From Caulobacteraceae bacterium (GTDB lineage: Bacteria; Pseudomonadota; Alphaproteobacteria; Caulobacterales; Caulobacteraceae): a stretch of DNA of 13,485 bases. The notes beneath the pieces are model-generated. The model did no database searches. It was not told the DNA's origin and saw only the letters and a list, made by a program, of their open reading frames with translations. A program made the translations under genes and the position numbers. The DNA lies in assembly GCA_020852035.1 (NCBI GenBank), contig JADZBR010000231.1:1-13485 (forward strand). Reading direction: 5' to 3'. How positions within the stretch are numbered: the stretch's first letter is position 1; every line of letters starts with the position of its first letter. Below, one piece after another: positions 6,655 to 12,867 of this stretch.

Positions 6655-7443
6655 ATGGGCGCTCGCGTGGAAGGCAAGGTGGCGCTGGTGACCGGCGCCG
6701 CCAGCGGGATCGGGCGCGCCTGCGCCGAACGTCTGGCCGCCGAAGGCGCGGCCGTGGTCCTCACCGACGTGGCGGACGGCGCCGCGGCCGTGAGCGCCAT
6801 CCAGGCGGCGGGCGGCAAGGCCGAAGTCCTCGCCCAGGACGTCACCAGCGAAGCCGCCTGGGCCGAGGTGATCGCCGCGATCAAGGCGCGTCACGGACGG
6901 CTCGACGTCCTGGTGAACAACGCCGGCATCGCCATCAGCGGCTCGATCATCGAGATGAGCCTGGCCGACTTCCAGAAGCAGACCGCGGTCAATGTCGACG
7001 GCGTCTTCCTGGGCTGCAAGCACGCCATCCCGCTGATGCGCGAGAGCGGCGGCGGCTCCATCGTCAACATGTCTTCGGTCGCCGGCCTGAAGGGCTCGGC
7101 CATCCTCGCCGGCTACTGCGCCACCAAGGGGGCGGTGCGGCTGTTCACCAAGTCGGTCGCGATGGAGTGCGCCGCCGCCCGCGACGGCATCCGCGTCAAC
7201 TCCGTCCACCCGGGGATCATCGAGACGCCGATCTGGGATTCGATCATGACCGGCCAACTCGGCGCCAACCTCGGCCCGGCCCGCTCCGGCGCGCTCGACA
7301 CGATGGCCGAGACGGCGGTGCCGCTGGGCGTCAAGGGCCTGCCGTCGGACATCGCCGACGGGGTGCTGTGGCTGGCCTCGGAGGAGAGCCGCTATGTCAC
7401 CGGCGCCGAACTGGTGATCGACGGCGGGTTCTCGGTCAAATAG
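6655..7443 (+). CDS. Short-chain dehydrogenase/reductase (classical SDR), NAD(P)-dependent
   Basis: Cytoplasmic oxidoreductase of the classical SDR family; the substrate is unknown. It has 262 residues with a complete set of motifs: cofactor-binding TGAASGIG at 13-20, Asp38 at the end of beta-strand 2 (suggesting preference for NAD), NNAG at 88-91, Asn113, catalytic Ser141 in NMSSVAG, Tyr154 and Lys158 (YCATK), then HPGIIETPIW and the C-terminal VTGAELVIDGGF. The whole looks like the cyclopentanol or hydroxysteroid dehydrogenase type often numerous in Caulobacterales. The ATG has a strong AGGGAGG Shine-Dalgarno (6641-6647) seven bases upstream. The MliC-type lipoprotein gene starts 10 bases after its stop, so the two are probably one transcript. 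Family certain, specificity open. Confidence 0.96.
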   Translation: MGARVEGKVALVTGAASGIGRACAERLAAEGAAVVLTDVADGAAAVSAIQAAGGKAEVLAQDVTSEAAWAEVIAAIKARHGRLDVLVNNAGIAISGSIIEMSLADFQKQTAVNVDGVFLGCKHAIPLMRESGGGSIVNMSSVAGLKGSAILAGYCATKGAVRLFTKSVAMECAAARDGIRVNSVHPGIIETPIWDSIMTGQLGANLGPARSGALDTMAETAVPLGVKGLPSDIADGVLWLASEESRYVTGAELVIDGGFSVK

Positions 7444-7453
7444 GACTGCCGGC

Positions 7454-7786
7454 ATGCGCCGCTTCCAGATCTCCATCGCCCTGATCGCCGCCGCCGCCGG
7501 CCTCGCGGCCTGCACCCCGCGCTGGCTGGCCACGCCCGAAACGCCGCCGACCGTGGTCGCCATCTACCGCTGCGACGACGGCCAGACGCTGAAGGCCACC
7601 TTCGACAACGGCCGGGGCCGCGTGCGGATGATCCTGGGCGACGGCTCGGTCACGACCCTGGAAGGCCAGCCGGTCGGCTCGGGCATCCACTACGCCAACG
7701 ACTGGTACGACCTGCGCGGCAAGGGCGCGGAGGCGACTTTCGCGGTGAAGGACCGCCGCTCCACGCACTGCCTGGCGGAAGGCTAG
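7454..7786 (+). CDS. MliC-family lipoprotein, putative C-type lysozyme inhibitor
   Basis: A 110-residue predicted lipoprotein. The N-terminus has Arg-Arg, a hydrophobic stretch and a lipobox LAAC with Cys20 as the lipidation site, placing the mature protein on the periplasmic face of the membrane. After a short linker comes a MliC/PliC-like domain (about 33-108): IYRCDDGQTLKATF, VTTLEGQPVGSGIHY, WYDLRGKGAEATF and a final Cys106, which would form the family disulfide with Cys40. The SGIHY serine (Ser76) and the RGKG lysine (Lys90) match the conserved positions of the inhibitory loops in MliC proteins. Members of the family inhibit chicken-type lysozyme and protect peptidoglycan. It starts 10 bases after the SDR stop, with AGGA overlapping that stop as ribosome site. 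The domain assignment is good; inhibitory activity is inferred from the family. Confidence 0.85.
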   Translation: MRRFQISIALIAAAAGLAACTPRWLATPETPPTVVAIYRCDDGQTLKATFDNGRGRVRMILGDGSVTTLEGQPVGSGIHYANDWYDLRGKGAEATFAVKDRRSTHCLAEG

Positions 7787-7824
7787 CGGTCGGAACGCCA
7801 TAGCGTGGGCCGCAGCTTCGAGCT

Positions 7825-8661
7825 TCAGCCCGCCGCCAGCAGCAGCGCCGCGCCCGCCGCGATCACGCCGACGCCGGCCAGCCGGGCCCGCGTCGGCCGT
7901 TCGCCCAGAAAGACGATGGCGATCGCCACGCCGAACAGGATCGAGGTCTCCCGCAGCGCCGCCAGCCGCGGGGTGTCGCCCAGCCGGTAGGCCCAGAGCG
8001 CCAGGCCATAGGTGACCACCGACAGGGCGCCCGCCGCCAGCCCGGCCCTCCACTCCGAGCGCGCCGCCACGACGAAGGCCGGCCCGCGCCAGAGGGCGAA
8101 GGTCACGGCGATCGCGCCGCCCAGCATCAGATAGGTCCAGACGATGTAGCTGAACGCCGTCGGCGCCGCCCGCACCCCCTGCGCGTCGATCACCGTGTAG
8201 AGCGCGATGGTCACGCCCGTGGCCGCCGCCCAGGCGAGCGCCTTGCGGTCCGCATGGCGGCCCAGCCCGACCAGCATCACGCCCAGCGAGACACAGGCGA
8301 TCCCGGCGGCGATCCACGGCGAGATCGGCTCGCCGAACGCCAGCACCGCCACCGTCGCCGCCAGCGCCGGGGCGATCCCGCGGGCGATCGGATAGGCCAC
8401 GCTCATGTCCGCCGTCTCGAACGAGCGGATCAGGCAGAAGAGGTAGGCGAAATGCACCGCCGTCGAGGCGAAGAGCCATCCCCATGCCCCATGCGGCAAC
8501 GGCAGAAACGGCGCGGCCGGCAGCACCATCAGCGCCGAGGTCCCGTCGATCAGCGCCCGGCTGGACATCTTGTCCTTGCCCGACTTCAGGATCGCGTTCA
8601 CCGAGGCGTGCGCCATCCCCGAGACGATCATCATCAGGGCGGCCAGGGTGGCGAGCGACAT
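7825..8661 (-). CDS. EamA/DMT-family membrane transporter
   Basis: Predicted inner-membrane permease of the drug/metabolite transporter superfamily; substrate unknown. It shows about ten hydrophobic helices in two EamA repeats. The first begins with LATLAALMMIVSGMAHASVNAILKSG. The second half starts near ALAWAAATGVTIALYTVIDAQGVRAAP. The C-terminus, TSILFGVAIAIVFLGERPTRARLAGVGVIAAGAALLL, is a typical EamA end. The open frame extends to an ATG at 8727, but the 22 extra residues are not part of the usual family start, and the ATG at 8661 puts the first helix at the N-terminus (278 residues). A TTGACA at 8697-8692 with a weak GCCATC 17 bases later would start transcription almost at 8661. It converges with the MliC gene (38 bases between the ends) and is divergent from greA. 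Family sure, start moderately sure. Confidence 0.88.
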   Translation of the reverse strand: MSLATLAALMMIVSGMAHASVNAILKSGKDKMSSRALIDGTSALMVLPAAPFLPLPHGAWGWLFASTAVHFAYLFCLIRSFETADMSVAYPIARGIAPALAATVAVLAFGEPISPWIAAGIACVSLGVMLVGLGRHADRKALAWAAATGVTIALYTVIDAQGVRAAPTAFSYIVWTYLMLGGAIAVTFALWRGPAFVVAARSEWRAGLAAGALSVVTYGLALWAYRLGDTPRLAALRETSILFGVAIAIVFLGERPTRARLAGVGVIAAGAALLLAAG

Positions 8662-8668
8662 CACGCCT

Positions 8669-8697
8669 GATGGCGCGTCCACGGCCGAGCTTGTCAA
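8669..8697 (-). promoter_or_regulatory. Candidate promoter for the EamA transporter gene
   Basis: On the minus strand a perfect TTGACA (8697-8692) is followed after 17 bases by GCCATC (8674-8669), a poor -10. The predicted transcription start falls at about 8662, next to the preferred ATG at 8661, and no Shine-Dalgarno is visible before it. The -35 is convincing, the -10 is not. Confidence 0.35.
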
Positions 8698-8711
8698 CAC
8701 GAACCCGCCAA

Positions 8712-8726
8712 TGCTGCAAAGCAGCA
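8712..8726. promoter_or_regulatory. Perfect dyad TGCTGC-AAA-GCAGCA between the divergent promoters
   Basis: Six-base arms (8712-8717 and 8721-8726) are separated by AAA, ending eight bases before the greA -35 element. A third half-copy, TTGCTGCT, lies in the greA promoter spacer (8742-8749). The position fits an operator for greA and/or the transporter; no regulator is identified. Confidence 0.35.
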
Positions 8727-8734
8727 CGTTTTCC

Positions 8735-8763
8735 TTGAGTTTTGCTGCTCGCCCGCCTATGCT
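8735..8763 (+). promoter_or_regulatory. Sigma-70-type promoter of greA
   Basis: TTGAGT (8735-8740), a spacer of exactly 17 bases and TATGCT (8758-8763) match the -35/-10 consensus at 4/6 each. Transcription would start near 8770 and leave a leader of about 68 bases before the greA ATG. Confidence 0.55.
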
Positions 8764-8837
8764 CTTCGGCCCCGGACGCCTGCGCCCGCGGCCGGACTGA
8801 AACCTCCCTAAGGGCGCATACCGAGTACTTCTCGATC

Positions 8838-9311
8838 ATGGAAAAAGTGCCGATGACCGCCGAGGGCTTCAGCGCCCTCGACGAAGAACTGAAGCGTCTG
8901 AAAACCGCCGAGCGGCCGAATGTGATCGCCGCCATCGCGGAAGCGCGCTCGCACGGCGACCTCTCGGAAAACGCCGAGTACCACGCCGCCAAGGAGCGCC
9001 AGGGCTGGATCGAGGGCCGCATCGCCGAGATCGAGGACAAGATCGCGCGCGCCCAGGTCATCGACGTATCGAAACTCTCCGGCGCGCAGGTGAAGTTCGG
9101 CGCGACGGTCAGCGTGGTCGACGAGGACACCGACGAGGCCGCTCGCTACCAGATCGTCGGCGAGCACGAGGCCGACGTGAAGTCGGGCAAGATCTCCATC
9201 GTCTCGCCGATCGCCCGCGCCATGATCGGCAAGGAAACCGGCGACGTGGTCGAGGTGAACACCCCCGGCGGGGTGAAGGCCTACGAGATCACCAAGGTCG
9301 AGTGGGTCTAG
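8838..9311 (+). CDS. greA: Transcription elongation factor GreA
   Basis: Binds RNA polymerase through its secondary channel and stimulates cleavage of backtracked RNA, rescuing stalled complexes. It is 157 residues, standard length. The N-terminal coiled coil (about 1-78) carries the hallmark EARSHGDLSENAEYHAAKE with the tip acids Asp41 and Glu44. The C-terminal FKBP-like domain contains VSVVDEDTDEAARYQIVGEHEAD and SPIARAMIGKETGDVVEV. The frame is open upstream to an ATG at 8742, but the start MEKVPMT at 8838 matches the family N-terminus and leaves room for the promoter at 8735-8763, so the longer version is rejected. There is no strong Shine-Dalgarno (GATC before ATG). The ELM1-family gene begins 36 bases downstream on the same strand, with no terminator evident. 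Confidence 0.97.
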   Translation: MEKVPMTAEGFSALDEELKRLKTAERPNVIAAIAEARSHGDLSENAEYHAAKERQGWIEGRIAEIEDKIARAQVIDVSKLSGAQVKFGATVSVVDEDTDEAARYQIVGEHEADVKSGKISIVSPIARAMIGKETGDVVEVNTPGGVKAYEITKVEWV

Positions 9312-9347
9312 GCTCCGGCCGCGCCCGGCTCCTTGAGGAACGGGCGC

Positions 9348-10331
9348 ATGCCTGACGGCGAACTCTCCATCTGGGCGGTCTCCGACGGCCGCGCCGGCAT
9401 CGAGGCCCAGGCCCTTGGCCTGGCGCAGGCGGTCGCCCGCCTGCGACCGGCGCAGGTCGCCGTCAAGCGCCTCGCCTTCCGCCGCGCCGGCCGTCGGCCC
9501 TGGTGGCTGCACCTGCGGCCGTTGCACGACCTGGAGCCCTCCTCCGGGATCGCCCCGCCCTGGCCGGACCTGTGGATCGCCTGCGGCCGCGCCAGCGTCG
9601 CCCTCTCTATGCGGGTGCGGCGCTGGTCCGGCGGGCGGACCTTCGTCGTCCAGCTGCAGGACCCGCTGGCGCCCGCCGCCGCCTTCGACCTGGTCATTCC
9701 CCCCCGCCATGACCAGCTCGCCGGGCCGAACGTGCTGCCGATCCTCGGGTCGCCCCACCGGCTGACGCCGGAACGCCTCGCCGAGGAGGCGGCCGCCTTC
9801 CAGCCGCTGATCGACCCGCTCCCCCGCCCCCGCGTGGCGGTGCTGATCGGCGGCAAGTCCAAGGCGTTCGACCTGCCGCCGGGCCGCGCGGCCGAGATGG
9901 CGCGGGAAATCGGCGAGGCCGTGCAGGCCGCCGGCGGCTCGGTGATGGTCACCTTCTCGCGCCGCACGCCCGACGATGCACGCGCCGTGCTGGCCGCGCG
10001 TCTGGCCGAACTGCCCGGCGTCGTCTGGAACGGCGAGGGCCCCAACCCCTACTTCGCCTTCCTGGAGGCGGCCGACCACATCCTGGTGACCGAGGACTCC
10101 ACCAACATGGCCGCCGAGGCCGCTTCCACGGGCAAGCCGGTCCACATCCTCGCCCTGCCCGGCGGCAGCGCGAAGTTCCGCCGCTTCCATGCCGAACTCG
10201 CCGACGCCGGTGCGGCGCGGCCCTTTGCCGGCAAGCTCGACGGCTGGAGCTACGCGCCGCTGCGGGAAACCGAGCGGGCCGCCGCCGAAATCCTGCGCCG
10301 GCTACAAGCGCGAGACGGCGGAGCGGCGTAG
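9348..10331 (+). CDS. ELM1-family protein (DUF1022, COG3660), GT-B-like, putative glycan-related function
   Basis: Bacterial member of the family named after plant mitochondrial fission factor ELM1; its bacterial function is not established. It has 327 residues. Family signatures in order: WAVSDGRAG at 9-17, IACGRAS at 77-83, VQLQDP at 101-106, PRVAVLIGG at 161-169, VTFSRRTP at 201-208, and NPYFAFLEAADHILVTEDS then NMAAEAASTGKPVHIL at 233-268. The last segment resembles the donor-binding C-terminal domain of GT-B enzymes (compare GAGGSSVWERATLGLPT of PseG in this window). The ATG at 9348 has GAGGA eight bases upstream; an in-frame TTG at 9333 overlaps that ribosome site and is rejected. The SpsF-type gene follows after nine bases, so it probably belongs with the pseudaminic-acid genes. 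There is no signal peptide or membrane segment. Confidence 0.88.
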   Translation: MPDGELSIWAVSDGRAGIEAQALGLAQAVARLRPAQVAVKRLAFRRAGRRPWWLHLRPLHDLEPSSGIAPPWPDLWIACGRASVALSMRVRRWSGGRTFVVQLQDPLAPAAAFDLVIPPRHDQLAGPNVLPILGSPHRLTPERLAEEAAAFQPLIDPLPRPRVAVLIGGKSKAFDLPPGRAAEMAREIGEAVQAAGGSVMVTFSRRTPDDARAVLAARLAELPGVVWNGEGPNPYFAFLEAADHILVTEDSTNMAAEAASTGKPVHILALPGGSAKFRRFHAELADAGAARPFAGKLDGWSYAPLRETERAAAEILRRLQARDGGAA

Positions 10332-10340
10332 GCTGCCGGG

Positions 10341-11057
10341 GTGATCCTGGCGATTCTACAGGCCCGCACCACCTCCACCCGCTTGCCGGGCAAGGTGTTG
10401 CTGCCGCTGGCCGGCGCGCCCTCCATGCAGCGGCAGGTCGAGCGCATCCGCCGCGCTCGCCGCATCGACCGGCTGGTCGTCGCCACCAGCACCGACCCCA
10501 GCGACGACCCCGTCGCCGAGCTCGGCGCTGGGCTGGGCCTCCATGTCCACCGCGGCTCGCTCGCCGACGTCCAGCAGCGCTTCATCGGCGCGCTCGACGC
10601 CTTCCCCGCCGAACACGTGGTCCGCCTGACCGCCGACTGCCCGCTGGCCGATCCCGAGGTGATCGACGCCACCATCGCCCACGTCCTGGCCGCGAACGTC
10701 GACTACGGCTCCAACACCCCGCCCCACCGCACCTTCCCGAAGGGCCTGGACGTGGAGGTGATGACCGCCGCCGCCCTGCGCGACGCTGCGGCCCGGGCGA
10801 CCACCGAGGACGAGCGCCAGCACGTCACCTGGGCGCTGCACCAGCGGCCGGACCTCTACCGCCAGGCCTTCTTCAGCCAGGCCGCCGAGGAGGGCGAGGT
10901 GCGCTGGACGGTCGACCGGCCGGACGACTATCAGTTCATGATGGCGGTCTACGACGCGCTCCACCCGGCCGACCCGGCGTTCACGTCCGACGACGTGCGC
11001 GCCTTCGTCCGCTCGCGGCCGGACCTGGCCCATCTCGGCGGGGACCGGCGGGTATGA
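10341..11057 (+). CDS. SpsF-type cytidylyltransferase (COG1861), probable CMP-pseudaminate synthetase
   Basis: Predicted nucleotidyltransferase that would activate a nonulosonic acid as its CMP form, the step done by PseF in the standard pathway. It has 238 residues. The nucleotide-binding N-terminus has AILQARTTSTRLPGKVL (residues 4-20), followed by VVATSTDPSDD, then RLTADCPLADPEVID (95-109) with the metal-binding Asp cluster, NTPPHRTFPKGLDVEV at 125-140, and VRWTVDRPDDY at 187-197. These are features of the SpsF family rather than the NeuA/PseF family, though both share the fold. The start is GTG (10341), nine bases after the ELM1 gene with CGGGG before it. Its TGA overlaps the pseH ATG (ATGA), so translation is coupled. 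Assignment to pseudaminate rests on the neighbours PseH and PseG; another nonulosonate is possible. Confidence 0.87.
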   Translation: MILAILQARTTSTRLPGKVLLPLAGAPSMQRQVERIRRARRIDRLVVATSTDPSDDPVAELGAGLGLHVHRGSLADVQQRFIGALDAFPAEHVVRLTADCPLADPEVIDATIAHVLAANVDYGSNTPPHRTFPKGLDVEVMTAAALRDAAARATTEDERQHVTWALHQRPDLYRQAFFSQAAEEGEVRWTVDRPDDYQFMMAVYDALHPADPAFTSDDVRAFVRSRPDLAHLGGDRRV

Positions 11058-11626
11058 GCGCGCCCAAGGTGGAGCTGCGCGACCTGCGCGAGGACGATCG
11101 CGATCGCATCCTCGCCTGGCGCAATTCGCCGGACGTGCGGGCCTTCATGTACACCGACCACCTCATCGCGCCCGAGGAGCACGCCCGCTGGTTCGAAGGC
11201 GCCGGCCGCGATGCGGGCCGCCGCTACTGGATCATCGAGGCCAACGGTGCGCCCGTAGGGCTGGCCAACCTCGCCGACATCGACCGCGACGCCGGCCGCT
11301 GCGCCTGGGCCTATTACCTCGCCGATCCCTCGGTGCGCGGCATGGGGCTCGGCTCCTACGTCGAATACTGGATGCTGCAGGAGGTCTTCGAGCGGCAGGG
11401 CCTGCGCAAGCTCTGGTGCGAGGTGCTGGTCACCAACGAGCCGGTCTGGCGCCTGCACCAGACCTTCGGCTTCGTGGAGGAGGCGCGCTTTCGCCAGCAC
11501 GTGGTCAAGGACGGGGCGCCGGTGGACGTGCTCGGCCTCGGCATCCTCGCCGAGGAATGGCGCGCGAGACGACCGGCGATGGCCGAACGGCTGCGAAGCA
11601 AGGGCTTCGAAGCGCCGGCGCTATAG
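11054..11626 (+). CDS. pseH: PseH-type N-acetyltransferase (GNAT) of pseudaminic acid synthesis
   Basis: Transfers acetyl from acetyl-CoA to the 4-amino group of UDP-4-amino-4,6-dideoxy-N-acetyl-beta-L-altrosamine, the third step of pseudaminic acid synthesis. It has 190 residues with a single GNAT domain. Early motif: ILAWRNSPDVRAFMYTDH at 19-36, typical of PseH. The acetyl-CoA pyrophosphate-binding loop is VRGMGLG at 94-100 in a DPSVRGMGLGS context. The late segment WCEVLVTNEPVWRLHQTFGF (121-140) carries the usual conserved Asn and hydrophobic pocket. The C-terminal 25 residues are basic and extend past the domain. The start overlaps the SpsF-type gene stop by four bases. The next gene, pseG, converges from the other strand across a palindromic repeat. 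A ribosomal-protein acetyltransferase (RimJ-like) is the alternative, but the motifs and context favour PseH. Confidence 0.88.
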   Translation: MSAPKVELRDLREDDRDRILAWRNSPDVRAFMYTDHLIAPEEHARWFEGAGRDAGRRYWIIEANGAPVGLANLADIDRDAGRCAWAYYLADPSVRGMGLGSYVEYWMLQEVFERQGLRKLWCEVLVTNEPVWRLHQTFGFVEEARFRQHVVKDGAPVDVLGLGILAEEWRARRPAMAERLRSKGFEAPAL

Positions 11627-11642
11627 CGAAAGCGGAGGGGCA

Positions 11643-11749
11643 GTGCGTGGTTCGAGACGCGCTACGCGCTCCTCACCATGACTAGGTTTGTGCGCTTGCT
11701 GAGGTAGTCATCCTGAGGGCCCGCAAAGCGGGCGTCTCGAAGGACGCAC
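11643..11749. repeat. Large imperfect inverted repeat (REP-like intergenic element) between convergent pseH and pseG
   Basis: The left arm 11643-11682 and right arm 11707-11749 are near reverse complements: GTGCGT, then TTCGAGACGC, then CCTCA and ATGAC are shared, with small differences at the tips. The arms flank a 24-base loop. Each arm has its own small hairpin: CGCG-CTA-CGCG in the left, GCCCGC-AAA-GCGGGC in the right. The element fills most of the 134-base gap between two converging genes and could act as a bidirectional transcription barrier. It resembles a palindromic intergenic repeat I recall as common in Caulobacterales genomes, but copy number cannot be judged from one window. Confidence 0.75.
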
Positions 11750-11760
11750 GGCCACGCCGC

Positions 11761-12747
11761 CTACCCCAACAGCTGCAGCATCGCCTCGGCCACGCGCCCT
11801 GCCCCATGCCCGTCGCAAAGCGCCGCCGGCCGCTCGGAGAGCTCGCGCCGCAGGTCCGCACTGCCGGTGAGGCGTCGCCAGGCGTCGGTCAGCTGGGTCT
11901 CGAACCGCCGCGCTTCCGGGTCCAGCACCAGGGCGAGGCCCGCGTTCTGCAGTTGCTCGGCCATCGCCTTCTGGTTTTCCGCCAGGACCAGCAGGATGGT
12001 CGGCAGGCCGAGCGTGGCGCGCTCCCAGACGCTCGATCCTCCCGCCCCCACCGCGATGTCGGCGTTCGCGACCAGCTCGGCCATGTCGCGGGTGTCGACG
12101 TGCAGGGTGATGCGGCCCTTGCCGGCCAGGTCCTTCAGCGCCGGCAGGCTAGCGGCGCCTGAGCCGGCCACCACATCCAGCGCCACGTCGCCCGACTTCT
12201 GCAGCAGGAGCTCGACGATCCGGCCGGTGATCCCGTCCAGGTCGGCGAGGCCCAGCGACACCAGGCAGCGGCGCGGCTCACCGCCGCGTCGGGCCAGCGC
12301 CGCCTCGCGCGCCGCGGCGAAGGCCGGCCGCACCAGGGCGTAGGTCGGGCCGGCCAGCACGGTCTTGGCGCCCTGCCCTGCATAGTCGGTGGCGCTGCGC
12401 CCCAGCGAAGGGTCGACGATCATGTCGACGGCGTGCTGGCGGGCCAGGTCGTCGATCGCCGCCAGCCTGGCCGAGCCCGCCAGGGCGCGCTCATGCGCCG
12501 CGCCGACGCCGTAGTGGTCGATCACCAGCATGTTCGGCCGCCAGTGCGCGCCGTCGCTGAGCGCCATCACCCGCTGGACCTTCGGCCCGGCGAAGACGTC
12601 GAGCAGGTCCGACACCGCCGGCGTGGCGACGAACGAGCAGGCCGCGCCGCGCTCGATCAGCGCCTCGGCCAGGGTGAGCGAGCGCATCACATGGCCGCCG
12701 CCGACCGCCGCCCCGGCGTCGGCGAAGAAGAGGATCCTGGGCTGCAA
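11761..12747 (-). CDS. pseG: PseG, UDP-2,4-diacetamido-2,4,6-trideoxy-beta-L-altropyranose hydrolase
   Basis: Removes UDP from the doubly acetylated altrose sugar nucleotide, giving the substrate for PseI in pseudaminic acid synthesis. It has 328 residues with a GT-B fold. The N-terminal domain has ADAGAAVGGGHVMRS at 9-23, in which His19 is the expected catalytic base, and LVIDHYG (74-80). Next come LAGPTYALVRPAF (131-143), SLGLADLDG (164-172) and the UDP-binding GAGGSSVWERATLGLPT (234-250) followed by AENQ (256-259). The start is TTG at 12747; no in-frame ATG or GTG was found in the 60 bases above it, and the residues that follow fit the family N-terminus, but no Shine-Dalgarno is clear. It converges with pseH and is divergent from trxB, so it is transcribed apart from the other pse genes here. 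SpsG of the nonulosonate pathways is the same family. Confidence 0.92.
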   Translation of the reverse strand: MQPRILFFADAGAAVGGGHVMRSLTLAEALIERGAACSFVATPAVSDLLDVFAGPKVQRVMALSDGAHWRPNMLVIDHYGVGAAHERALAGSARLAAIDDLARQHAVDMIVDPSLGRSATDYAGQGAKTVLAGPTYALVRPAFAAAREAALARRGGEPRRCLVSLGLADLDGITGRIVELLLQKSGDVALDVVAGSGAASLPALKDLAGKGRITLHVDTRDMAELVANADIAVGAGGSSVWERATLGLPTILLVLAENQKAMAEQLQNAGLALVLDPEARRFETQLTDAWRRLTGSADLRRELSERPAALCDGHGAGRVAEAMLQLLG

Positions 12748-12867
12748 CGCCCTAGGTCGCCCCTGGGGGCGGGATGGGCTGCGACAAGCGGTTGAACATC
12801 CTTGAGCCTTCCGCCGCCCCTCGCAGCGGGCGGGGGCGATCTCTAGATATTGCCCACGATTCCGCTC
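12748..12867. promoter_or_regulatory. Divergent intergenic region between pseG and trxB
   Basis: This 120-base spacer must drive both genes. On the plus strand TCTAGATA (12842-12849) resembles a Caulobacter -10 (two mismatches) and would start transcription near 12856, about 12 bases before the trxB ATG; its -35 is poor. TTGAGC at 12802 is too far away to pair with it. For pseG no convincing promoter was found; TTGTCGC on the minus strand (12786-12780) is a good -35 without a partner at proper spacing. Confidence 0.3.

Noticed and set aside
8742..8837. N-terminal extension of GreA to an upstream ATG
   Set aside because: It would overlap the promoter -10 at 8758-8763, and GreA proteins begin at MEKVPMT or equivalent.
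7436..9130. 564-codon minus-strand open frame across greA, the EamA gene and the MliC gene
   Set aside because: It crosses greA and mliC antisense and the transporter in another frame; no domain.
9348..10331. Reading the ELM1-family protein as an organelle fission factor
   Set aside because: The name comes from the plant homologue; a bacterium has no mitochondria and the context is sugar-nucleotide metabolism.
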